Source: JAWLFI01 sp041685645 (GTDB lineage Bacteria; Bacteroidota; Bacteroidia; Chitinophagales; Saprospiraceae). From it: a stretch of 26,815 bases of DNA. Shown one piece after another: positions 8,222-14,600 of this stretch. A program made the position numbers and the translations under genes. The notes beneath the pieces are model-generated. The model saw nothing but the letters and a program-made list of their open reading frames with translations. It searched no databases and had not been told where the DNA came from. The DNA lies in the NCBI GenBank assembly GCA_041685645.1, contig JAWLFI010000011.1:1-26815 (forward strand), given 5' to 3'. The first letter of the stretch is position 1; each line of letters opens with the position of its first letter.

Positions 8222-9109
8222 TTATAGTTTTCCTGCATTCAATTTCGACTGCAAATATCTTATTTTTACAAAGAAGCGCGCATCTTTTGCCCCTAATTCT
8301 TTGGCAGCGGCATTACTAATGACGGTCAATACTTCTTTAGGGTAACTTTTTTCCGGCAATTCTCCGATCACCTTCACGTAAACTTTGGATCCAAACATGG
8401 GATTGATTAGTTCCAAATAGGAGCCAACGGGCGCTTCCCGGTGAAGAGCGAAAAAGCCGGACTCGCTGTCATTTTTCTTATTGTAAAACGCTATACCTTT
8501 TTGCTCCCGCAAAGTACCCTCCATGCTGGCCAGGTGAAATTGTTCCTCAATTTCCTTAGACTCAATGCCATCTTCCTTCATTTCGTCCGTCACTACGGGC
8601 TCATAGAGACCATCCCGGGGAAACCAGCCCACTTTCAGCTTAGCTCGCCGGGGGAGATCCTCTCCATCTACTTTGTTCCGCCGCTCTAGTGTTCTGCTTT
8701 TTACATCCAGGAGCGTTGAGCCGAGGAAATCGAGTGTTTCATCCGGACCCATGGTGTAAAACACCTTGTTGTATTTCTTGAAAAATGACCGACCGAAAAA
8801 ATTGGTGATAATGTGTGAGCTGTCGATCGGGATTCGAAGTTTTTTGCCGATAGTCAGTGGTTTTCCCGCATTGATTCCGTTGACGCGCAATAATTCTTCC
8901 ATTTCGGAGTCGTAAAAGGCGGACAGCCGATAGATTGATTCGTATTTCTCGACCTGATGCACTACGTGCAGTCCCGCAGCCTCGCTGTATTCGAGTTGGA
9001 GAGTATCCTCTTTTTCTAATATCGGCGGTGGATTATTCCAATCGTATTCCTGAGCTATGAGAAGGAAGGGAAACAAGATGACGAGGCATAAGGCTATATA
9101 AGTTTTCAT
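8222..9109 (-). CDS. exported LysM protein with RlpA-like double-psi beta-barrel domain
   Basis: 295 residues. A signal peptide (MKTYIALCLVILFPFLLIAQ) is followed by a LysM domain at about 47-95 (HVVHQVEKYESIYRLSAFY ... LTIGKKLRIPI), which binds peptidoglycan glycan chains. A central region of unknown fold contains LKVGWFPRDGLYEP. Residues ~203-285 resemble the RlpA double-psi barrel: GIAFYNKK, ALHREAPVGSYLELINP and VISNAAAKELGAKD correspond to the GxASxYG, AHxxLPFGTxVxVTN and DLSxAAAxxLG stretches. The DRGPF-like segment that carries the catalytic aspartate in RlpA lytic transglycosylases is replaced by GELPEK, so the domain may bind the wall rather than cut it. It is the first gene of the operon with the cystathionine beta-synthase-like enzyme and PorP/SprF. 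I saw no clean -7 box; TATATTTA around 9185-9195 is one base off consensus. Confidence 0.82.
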   Translation of the reverse strand: MKTYIALCLVILFPFLLIAQEYDWNNPPPILEKEDTLQLEYSEAAGLHVVHQVEKYESIYRLSAFYDSEMEELLRVNGINAGKPLTIGKKLRIPIDSSHIITNFFGRSFFKKYNKVFYTMGPDETLDFLGSTLLDVKSRTLERRNKVDGEDLPRRAKLKVGWFPRDGLYEPVVTDEMKEDGIESKEIEEQFHLASMEGTLREQKGIAFYNKKNDSESGFFALHREAPVGSYLELINPMFGSKVYVKVIGELPEKSYPKEVLTVISNAAAKELGAKDARFFVKIRYLQSKLNAGKL

Positions 9110-9337
9110 ATTGATTTCTTCTGTCCCATAATCCGATTGAATGGATTTTATGGTTCATTTGTTTAAGTAAATGCAAGTTAAAGGTAAATATATTGCAATA
9201 AATAATAATTTGAGAGAAATGCGTCCTTAAATTATTCGAAGCTCATGGATTAATATACGAAGAAAGTTTCGGCGTCTTCTGTATAAAAACTGCGATTATC
9301 TTTCCAACGATACTAGAGAAACACTTATTTTGGAGGC

Positions 9338-10066
9338 ATGAAAACATTATGCGTCATTCCCGCCCGATTCGGCAGCCAGCGATTTCCCGGAAAACCTCTA
9401 TTCCCTCTGGCCGGTCACCCCATGATAGAATGGGTCCATCGCGCAGCGTCTGAGAGCGGAGCATTTGCAGAGGTCGTCATCGCCACAGATGATCAGCGGA
9501 TCGTCGAGGCCGTGGAAGAATTTGGCGGCCGGGCCATTATGACCTCAGAGGATCACCCCTCGGGAACGGATCGAGTCATAGAGGTGGCGCAGAAAATGCC
9601 ACGTTTCGATAGCTATGTGAATCTGCAGGGCGACGAGCCCCTTATGCCGCCCGAGCTCCTCCGCAGTTTTGTTGCCCAGCTCGAGCGCGGAAGGCAGGAT
9701 CAGATTCTCACTGCGGCTACCAATATTTCCGCCGATGAAATGCAAGACTTCAATGTAGTAAAGTTGGTTTTCGACACTGCCGGAAAAGCTTGTTTTTTTA
9801 GCCGGGCAGCAATCCCTCATAGTCGCTCAGGAGACTTTGCTCCCGAACTTTGTTTCAAGCACATAGGATTGTATGGATTTACTCATGCGGCGCTACAAAG
9901 TATTGCTGAACTGCAGCCTCACCCCATTGAAAAGCTGGAATCACTGGAGCAGTTGCGCTGGTTGCTCAACGGTCTGCCGATTTATGTGCACTTATGCGAA
10001 TACGAGGCTCATGGAATAGACACCCTGCAACAAGCGTTGGCCGTAGAAAAACTTTTGAATACATAG
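9338..10066 (+). CDS. kdsB: 3-deoxy-manno-octulosonate cytidylyltransferase
   Basis: 242 residues, the normal length. KdsB activates Kdo with CTP to CMP-Kdo, the step that commits Kdo to the lipid A-core of lipopolysaccharide; it is cytosolic. Seen in order: the nucleotide-binding start VIPARFGSQRFPGKPL (6-21), VVIATDDQRI (46-55), HPSGTDRV (73-80), the metal-binding NLQGDEP (95-101), FSRAAIPH, and HIGLYGF with the following helix rich in LEXLEQLR. A GGAGG sits 4 bases before the ATG, an unusually clear ribosome site for this genome. No other Kdo gene is nearby. It converges on cdd with an 11-base gap and no visible terminator. Confidence 0.95.
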   Translation: MKTLCVIPARFGSQRFPGKPLFPLAGHPMIEWVHRAASESGAFAEVVIATDDQRIVEAVEEFGGRAIMTSEDHPSGTDRVIEVAQKMPRFDSYVNLQGDEPLMPPELLRSFVAQLERGRQDQILTAATNISADEMQDFNVVKLVFDTAGKACFFSRAAIPHSRSGDFAPELCFKHIGLYGFTHAALQSIAELQPHPIEKLESLEQLRWLLNGLPIYVHLCEYEAHGIDTLQQALAVEKLLNT

Positions 10067-10077
10067 ATGAAGCCGCA

Positions 10078-10557
10078 TTATCCATTCAAGTGTTTGGCGG
10101 AGAAAGAGAAGGGGAGGAGTGTCTGAGCTCCGGAAAACAACCATACCTTTTGCTTCTTATTCATGAGCAAAATTCGAATGGGAAGGGTTTGCAGAGATTG
10201 TACTTCCGAAATCACCTGGCGACAGGCACCGCAGGGACTGGGTATGACTTCTTCACTTTCCGTGGGAACGAAAATAGCAATCGACTGAATTTCTTCCTTG
10301 GGAAACTGGCTCCGCGCACTGAAAATGGCCACGCGCTCTGCACATAATCCAGAAGGGTAAGCGGCATTTTCCTGATTGTTTCCTCCCACGAATTGATCAT
10401 TAGACAAGTGCAGACATGCGCCCACTTTAAAATTGGAGTAAGGGGCATAAGCCTGAGCTGCCATTTCTTCTGCCTTGCTTAGCAGGTATTGATCCACGGA
10501 ATTGACTGAAGTGAGCGTCGCGGTTTGAAAGTTGATTTCTAAATGATGTTCTTTCAC
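10078..10557 (-). CDS. cdd: cytidine deaminase
   Basis: 159 residues; hydrolyses cytidine and deoxycytidine to uridine and deoxyuridine. The zinc site is intact: CAERVA (C72, proton-shuttling E74) and PCGACRQ (C109, C112). The substrate loop NNQENAAYPSG (60-70) and YAPYSNFKVGA (37-47) are those of the tetrameric, bacterial and animal type. The start is GTG at 10557. It lies 57 bases after nupC on the same strand, so the pair forms a nucleoside uptake and salvage operon, and the product feeds the uridine kinase encoded divergently at 12456. The first ~20 residues are extra compared with short Cdd proteins, so a slightly later start cannot be excluded. Confidence 0.94.
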   Translation of the reverse strand: MKEHHLEINFQTATLTSVNSVDQYLLSKAEEMAAQAYAPYSNFKVGACLHLSNDQFVGGNNQENAAYPSGLCAERVAIFSARSQFPKEEIQSIAIFVPTESEEVIPSPCGACRQVISEVQSLQTLPIRILLMNKKQKVWLFSGAQTLLPFSFSAKHLNG

Positions 10558-10614
10558 GTTGGATTGGACTGAGTTGAATAGGTAAAAGTAAGCATTTTGT
10601 CCTAATTGTCCCTC

Positions 10615-11958
10615 TTAGAATAAAACTCCGGCAATTGTCGCCGTCATTAAATTGGCAAAAGTGCCCGCCATCACAGCGAGTAGGCCAAAACGAGCAATGT
10701 CGGATTTTCTATTGGGCGCCAGGCCGCCAATACCTCCAATTTGGATGGCGATGGATGCGAAATTAGCAAATCCACATAAGGCAAAGGTCGCCATGATCAC
10801 CGTTTTGGGACTGAGCGTGTCAGCGCCCACTAAATCAGCGAGCTGTAAATAAGCGACGAACTCATTGAGGACAATTTTTGTGCCGATCAGAGAGCCCATA
10901 TTGATGGCATCTTCCCAGGGCACGCCAATGAGAAAGGCCAGGGGAGCAAATACCCAGCCCAGCAGAGTTTCTATCTTCAATTCAGACTCCGGCAATAGGG
11001 CATTGATACCGGTAAATTCGCCAAAGTGAAATAGAAAGTAATTTCCCATAGCTAATAGCGCGATAAAAGCCAGTAGCATGGCACCGACATTGGCCGCCAG
11101 CTTGAGTCCCAGTTTAGCTCCACTAGCCGCTGCATCTATGCCATTCGCATCCGGTCGCTCTATATTCATTTTGGCATTTTCGTTCGTTTCCGGCACCTGC
11201 GTTTCCGGATAAAGTATCTTTGCTATGATGAGCGCTGCCGGAGCCGCCATCAGACTCGCGCCCAGCAACTGCTCTGCAAACATCAATCGCCCCACTTCCA
11301 GAGCGACTCCCTGAGCCTGTGCATAGGAATTGCCCAGCATTTGCACATAGGCTGCCATCACGCCCCCGGCAATGGTCGCCATCCCTCCGGTCATTACGGC
11401 CAGCAACTCCGATTGCGTCATGTTTTTTATGTAGGGCTTGACGACCAGTGGCCCCTCAGTTTGCCCCACGAAAATGTTAGATATTACTGAGAGCGATTCT
11501 GCCCCTGAAGTGCCCAGCAATTTTTGCATGCCTTTGGACATGTATTTCACCACAGTTTGCAGAATGCCGTAGTGATATAGTAAAGCCGTCAGGGAAGCAA
11601 AAAAGATAATGGTGGGCAATACCTGAAAGGCGAAAAAGTTACCCAGACTCCCTTCCATACCCGGACTTTTCGCCAAGTCGCCAAAAATAAATTCTGCCCC
11701 TGCTGTAGTGAAATCGAGAACCACGACAAAAAAGGTAGAAATCCAACTAAAAAACACTTTGGGCCAGCCCAGTGGCGACCAAATCTCCGCCATATCCGCT
11801 CCCTTCAAAATGAAAACTGCCAGGATAATTTGCAGTCCCAGCCCCTTCGCCACCAGGCCCCAGTGGATATCTTTTCTACTATTACTCAGCAAGTAACAAC
11901 AGCCCAGAAGGACACTAATCCCCACGATTCCCCGAAACAAATCAGTCAGTAACTCCAT
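10615..11958 (-). CDS. nupC: concentrative nucleoside transporter, NupC/CNT family
   Basis: 447 residues, highly hydrophobic, with roughly ten membrane segments and re-entrant loops. Family marks are GAESLSVISNIFVGQTEGP (152-170) with the nucleoside-binding glutamine and glutamate, KPYIKNMTQSELLAVMTGGMATIAG just after, the second-half motif TKIVLNEFVAYLQL, and a glycine-rich NFASIAIQIGGIGGLAP near the end. CNT proteins import nucleosides across the inner membrane with Na+ or H+. It precedes cdd in an operon and is divergent from udk, which supports a pyrimidine preference, though the sequence alone does not prove it. The ~500-base divergent region to udk holds the structured repeat described at 12051-12256; I found no perfect -7 box for nupC. 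Confidence 0.94.
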   Translation of the reverse strand: MELLTDLFRGIVGISVLLGCCYLLSNSRKDIHWGLVAKGLGLQIILAVFILKGADMAEIWSPLGWPKVFFSWISTFFVVVLDFTTAGAEFIFGDLAKSPGMEGSLGNFFAFQVLPTIIFFASLTALLYHYGILQTVVKYMSKGMQKLLGTSGAESLSVISNIFVGQTEGPLVVKPYIKNMTQSELLAVMTGGMATIAGGVMAAYVQMLGNSYAQAQGVALEVGRLMFAEQLLGASLMAAPAALIIAKILYPETQVPETNENAKMNIERPDANGIDAAASGAKLGLKLAANVGAMLLAFIALLAMGNYFLFHFGEFTGINALLPESELKIETLLGWVFAPLAFLIGVPWEDAINMGSLIGTKIVLNEFVAYLQLADLVGADTLSPKTVIMATFALCGFANFASIAIQIGGIGGLAPNRKSDIARFGLLAVMAGTFANLMTATIAGVLF

Positions 11959-12050
11959 ATTTTTTCAATAAATCGGGTTGAAGATACAGGAATTTAGGAA
12001 TTCAGTGGAATCATCAATCAGGAATACGCAAGCGACCTTTGGACAACATC

Positions 12051-12256
12051 TTTTGTTTTGAATGTTTTGGGCGTGCCCCCTCGCTTGTCCTTCGGCCAGC
12101 TCGGGGTCGGTCCCCTCCGGGGTTTCGTACTCGAGAGGCGTAAAATTTACGCCTCTACTTCGCACCGCACCACCTGCGGCGGTGCGCCCTCCGGGCACCT
12201 CACGCTTGCGCCCTGCCGGGCGCTTTTCCGTTGGTAAAACTCGATCCCGGGCTATG
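12051..12256 (+). repeat. dispersed GC-rich structured element, copy A
   Basis: Noncoding element homologous to the copy at 18948-19173 on the other strand. Blocks shared in the same order are: T-rich leader TTTTG..TTTTGGGCGTG (12051-12075); GGTCGGTCCCCTCCGGGGTT (12105-12124); CTCGAG (12130-12135); GCCTCT then TCG (12151-12161); loop ACCTGCG; GCGCCCTCCGGGCACCTCACGC (12184-12205, shown broken here); and GGGCTATG (12248-12255). The 5' GCGTG can pair with the 3' CACGC, closing the structure. Inside are a perfect inverted repeat at 12134-12156 (11-base arms, one central base) and a perfect hairpin at 12161-12168/12179-12186. About 42 bases lie between CACGC and GGGCTATG here against 6 in copy B. 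The block is much richer in G+C than its AT-rich surroundings. It sits between divergent nupC and udk. I read it as a structured RNA or a REP-like mobile repeat; the orientation is set by the T-rich leader. Confidence 0.8.
12208..12227 (+). terminator. terminator-like hairpin inside copy A
   Basis: GCGCCC (12208-12213), loop TGCC, GGGCGC (12218-12223), then TTTT. A perfect 6-base GC stem with a short T-run directly after the conserved CTCACGC block. It lies in the segment absent from copy B, so it may be an insertion there, or it may end a transcript of the element. Confidence 0.5.
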
Positions 12257-12345
12257 TAAAGTTTGGTCGAAATGCTCGTGGCTTCCGGGATGGGTAAGGA
12301 GGATATCATCCCATGGATGAAGGGACTGATCTCCGGGGAAATCTA

Positions 12346-12353
12346 TACATTTG
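12346..12353 (+). promoter_or_regulatory. possible -7 box upstream of udk
   Basis: TACATTTG fits TAnnTTTG exactly and would give a leader of about 95 bases before the udk start at 12456. No TTTG partner is visible about 19 bases upstream, so support is only half complete. Confidence 0.3.
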
Positions 12354-12455
12354 CAGTCGTCTTTAAAAGGGGCAAGCAGAGTAATTTGTTTTTTCAGGTC
12401 TGAAAATGCGTTGCCCGGGATAAATTTTCTATTTTTCGAATCAAAACAACAAGAC

Positions 12456-13088
12456 GTGAAACCTTATACGATTGGCATAACGGGCGGGAGTGGATCCGGG
12501 AAAACATCTTTCATCTCTTCTCTGAAGGAATATTTTGACCAGAGTGAATTATGCGTAGTCAGTCAGGACGATTACTATCTCCCGAAGGAAAAACAATACA
12601 GGGACAACAATGGCATTTGCAATTACGACTTGCCCACTTCAGTTGATCTCAATGCTTTGGTAGAAGATGTCAAAAAGTTGAAGGGGGGCGAGGTCGTCCG
12701 CCGGAGAGAATACACTTTTAATAATCCGGATAAAAAATCCGAGTGGCTGACCTTCCGGCCGGCTCCCGTACTCTTGATTGAGGGGCTCTTTATTTTTGCA
12801 GAGGCAGATTTATTTAGGAATTTCGACTTATCCATTTTTGTGCATGCCAAAGAAAACCTCAAAGTCATTCGCAGAATTAAGCGGGATCAATTAGAGCGCA
12901 ATTATCCACTGGATGATGTGCTATACCGATACCAAAATCACGTATTGCCAGCTTTCGAAAAATTTATTGCTCCCTTTCGAGAGGAAGCAGACATAGTTAT
13001 CAATAATAATAAAGATTTCAATGCCGCACTGGATGTCATGCAGGCTGTAATAGAAAGTAAAAACAAGTTGGCTTTGTCCGGAAAATGA
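12456..13088 (+). CDS. udk: uridine kinase
   Basis: 210 residues from a GTG at 12456, the usual Udk length. The frame is open further upstream to 12351, but those extra 35 residues are unlike the family, and the P-loop normally sits about ten residues from the start as it does here. Features: Walker A GGSGSGKT (10-17), VSQDDYYLPK (35-44) with the catalytic and base-binding aspartate, NYDLPTSVD, RREYTFNN, and the Walker B-like VLLIEGLFIF. A lid helix contains RRIKRDQLERNYPLDDVLYRY. The enzyme phosphorylates uridine and cytidine to UMP and CMP in the cytosol. With nupC and cdd on the facing side of the divergent region it completes a pyrimidine salvage route. Copy A of the structured repeat ends about 200 bases upstream. 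Confidence 0.92.
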   Translation: MKPYTIGITGGSGSGKTSFISSLKEYFDQSELCVVSQDDYYLPKEKQYRDNNGICNYDLPTSVDLNALVEDVKKLKGGEVVRRREYTFNNPDKKSEWLTFRPAPVLLIEGLFIFAEADLFRNFDLSIFVHAKENLKVIRRIKRDQLERNYPLDDVLYRYQNHVLPAFEKFIAPFREEADIVINNNKDFNAALDVMQAVIESKNKLALSGK

Positions 13089-13128
13089 TGTAAAATGGAG
13101 GTTTTGCCTTTCGAAAAGTTCAAAATAA

Positions 13129-13158
13129 TTGGGTTTTTACGTGAAAAGTGTAATTTTG
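13129..13158 (+). promoter_or_regulatory. Bacteroidota-type promoter of the small lipoprotein gene
   Basis: TTG (13129-13131), 19 bases, then TAATTTTG (13151-13158), an exact match to TAnnTTTG. Transcription would begin near 13165, about 25 bases before the ATG at 13190. Confidence 0.55.
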
Positions 13159-13189
13159 TGTATTATTAACAAACAAAATGTACGACAAC

Positions 13190-13525
13190 ATGAGCAAATT
13201 TAACATTTTAGGCTCCTTATTGGCTTTTGCCTTGATTCTTTCCTTTGGATGTTCTGGCGATGATGACATGGAAGACATTAATTGTGGGGAGAATTGGTAT
13301 GCATCTGAAACGGTTCAGAATGCTTTGACAGACTATATGAATGCTTTAAACGCCTATGGCATGGATCCAACTCCTGAAAATTGCAACGCCTTCAAGAGTG
13401 CAGCGAATGATTATATTGATATCCTCGAATCTTTTCGCAGCTGCGCGGTTGATCAAGGCGTATTGGATGAATGGGAAGAGAGTTTCGATCAAGCAAGAGA
13501 TGGAATAGACGAAATAGAGTGTTAG
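13190..13525 (+). CDS. small acidic lipoprotein, unknown function
   Basis: 111 residues. The ATG at 13190 is preferred over one at 13178 because it gives a standard signal peptide, MSKFNILGSLLAFALILSFG, before Cys21. The residues after the cysteine, SGDDDMED, are acidic; in several Bacteroidota a cluster of this kind right after the lipid-bearing cysteine directs lipoproteins to the outer surface (the lipoprotein export signal). The mature part is short, strongly acidic and probably helical, with four further cysteines (32, 65, 84 and 111) that could form two disulfides. It has its own promoter and a strong terminator, so it looks monocistronic. I do not recognise the family and assign no function. 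Confidence 0.78.
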   Translation: MSKFNILGSLLAFALILSFGCSGDDDMEDINCGENWYASETVQNALTDYMNALNAYGMDPTPENCNAFKSAANDYIDILESFRSCAVDQGVLDEWEESFDQARDGIDEIEC

Positions 13526-13560
13526 CCTTCTTTTTACTTGCTAACGCATGCTGTAATTGG

Positions 13561-13606
13561 AAATGACTTTTCTCAAATGATTTGAGGAAAGTCATTTTCT
13601 TTTTCT
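13561..13606 (+). terminator. strong terminator after the lipoprotein gene
   Basis: A 17-base stem, AAATGACTTTTCTCAAA (13561-13577) against TTTGAGGAAAGTCATTT (13581-13597), loop TGA, one T-G wobble, followed by a pyrimidine and T-rich run. It also covers the last codons of the opposing 87-residue gene, so it separates convergent units. Confidence 0.8.
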
Positions 13607-13836
13607 TCTTTTGAGTGATTTAAAGAAAGTGAAGAGCTAAGATCTGGCCAAATATCGATTCCTTTGGAAACCAATATGTCTTTTGCTTGTGTTTTGACCT
13701 CGTCGTATTCAATTTCATTACTTATCTTCCATGACAGGATATAGTCCTTATTCTCTATTTGTAATATATACCTGTCAGCTGTTTTGAAAATAGTTACTTT
13801 AAACCCTTTTTCTGCAAAACTTTCTACTACTCTCAT
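13573..13836 (-). CDS. small protein of unknown function, last gene of the ccm cluster
   Basis: 87 residues. I do not recognise it. It looks real because its ATG overlaps the stop of the DUF2520 gene by the 4-base ATGA arrangement used throughout this cluster, and because it has a sensible protein composition: amphipathic alternating strands (FKVTIFKTADRYILQIENKDYILSW, written here as a region at residues 12-36), then an acidic helix and a charged tail rich in K and E. No signal peptide, membrane segment or metal motif is visible, so it is probably cytosolic. Its last codons lie within the terminator hairpin of the facing lipoprotein gene, so the tail may be under RNA-structure constraint as well as protein constraint. 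Confidence 0.6.
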   Translation of the reverse strand: MRVVESFAEKGFKVTIFKTADRYILQIENKDYILSWKISNEIEYDEVKTQAKDILVSKGIDIWPDLSSSLSLNHSKEEKENDFPQII

Positions 13837-14600
13837 ACAGATAAATCTTTGTTTATACTCTTTGTTATTTTCCTATAAATTTCCCTTAGTTCCCGTTTGT
13901 TCTCCAGTATCTCCAGATGTCGGTCTATGGTATCCTGATCTCCTCGAACGGCAGGACCAGTCAATATCTTATGTATATCTTTTGACTCAACATTTTCCAC
14001 CATGGTGCGGATGAGAGGTAGTAAGTGGTCAAATTCCATGTCATTCTCTTTCAATAGGGTATCGGCTAATTGAAATAGGTGGGTGGGGAAATTATTTACG
14101 AGAACTGCGGATAGATGCAACACGCGTTTTTGCTGATCGCTAATGGTATACACATATTTTGAGATTTGACGAGCGACATTATTCAGGGTATGTATCGTTT
14201 GATCTGTTGATCCCGATAGGTAAAAAGGGGTTTCTGCCCAAATGATTTGTTGTTCTTCCGCAAAGGTATTGAGCGGATAAAATACACCGGGGTTTTGGAT
14301 ATCCTCGCCAAAAACCTTCGTGGTGTGAACCCCGGAAGTATGCGCTACAATTTTGTTTTGTTTGATATCTGCGGGTAGTTGCTGCGCAACTTTTCTCACC
14401 GCATCGTCAGATACGGAAATGAGATATAAATCAGCATCACTTGAGATTTCATTCAGTTCGTGAACGATGGGAATAGAAGAGAACTGATCAAAGGATTTCA
14501 TGCTCCTGTTGTAGGCTCCAATAACTTGTACATCCTGTGTTGAGAATGCATGAAGCATCTGCACCCCTACTTTTCCCAAACCTAAGATGAAAATTTTCAT
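13833..14600 (-). CDS. Rossmann-fold protein of the DUF2520 type
   Basis: 255 residues from the ATG at 14600, which overlaps the ccmF stop by ATGA; the five extra codons upstream would lie inside ccmF. The N-terminal half is a dinucleotide-binding domain: IFILGLGKVG carries GxGxxG at residues 6-11, followed by VIGAYNRS and DLYLISVSDDAV. The C-terminal half is helical, with HLSAVLVNNFPTHLFQLAD and LTGPAVRGDQDTIDRHLEIL, matching the layout of F420/NADP-reductase-like proteins with a C-terminal DUF2520 domain. HTSGVH followed by FYPLNTF is also typical of that family. Substrate and reaction are not established for the family as far as I know. Its presence right behind ccmF is unexpected; a link to heme or quinone chemistry would be guesswork. 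Confidence 0.82.
   Translation of the reverse strand: MKIFILGLGKVGVQMLHAFSTQDVQVIGAYNRSMKSFDQFSSIPIVHELNEISSDADLYLISVSDDAVRKVAQQLPADIKQNKIVAHTSGVHTTKVFGEDIQNPGVFYPLNTFAEEQQIIWAETPFYLSGSTDQTIHTLNNVARQISKYVYTISDQQKRVLHLSAVLVNNFPTHLFQLADTLLKENDMEFDHLLPLIRTMVENVESKDIHKILTGPAVRGDQDTIDRHLEILENKRELREIYRKITKSINKDLSV

Noticed and set aside
11965..12309. 114-codon open frame on the - strand, and a 65-codon frame on + at 12062-12259, in the GC-rich block
   Set aside because: Both run through copy A of the structured element, have proline/arginine/glycine-rich low-quality composition, and are not matched in reading frame by copy B.
12351..12455. Upstream extension of udk by 35 codons
   Set aside because: The extra residues do not look like Udk and the P-loop would be displaced; the GTG at 12456 gives normal family length.
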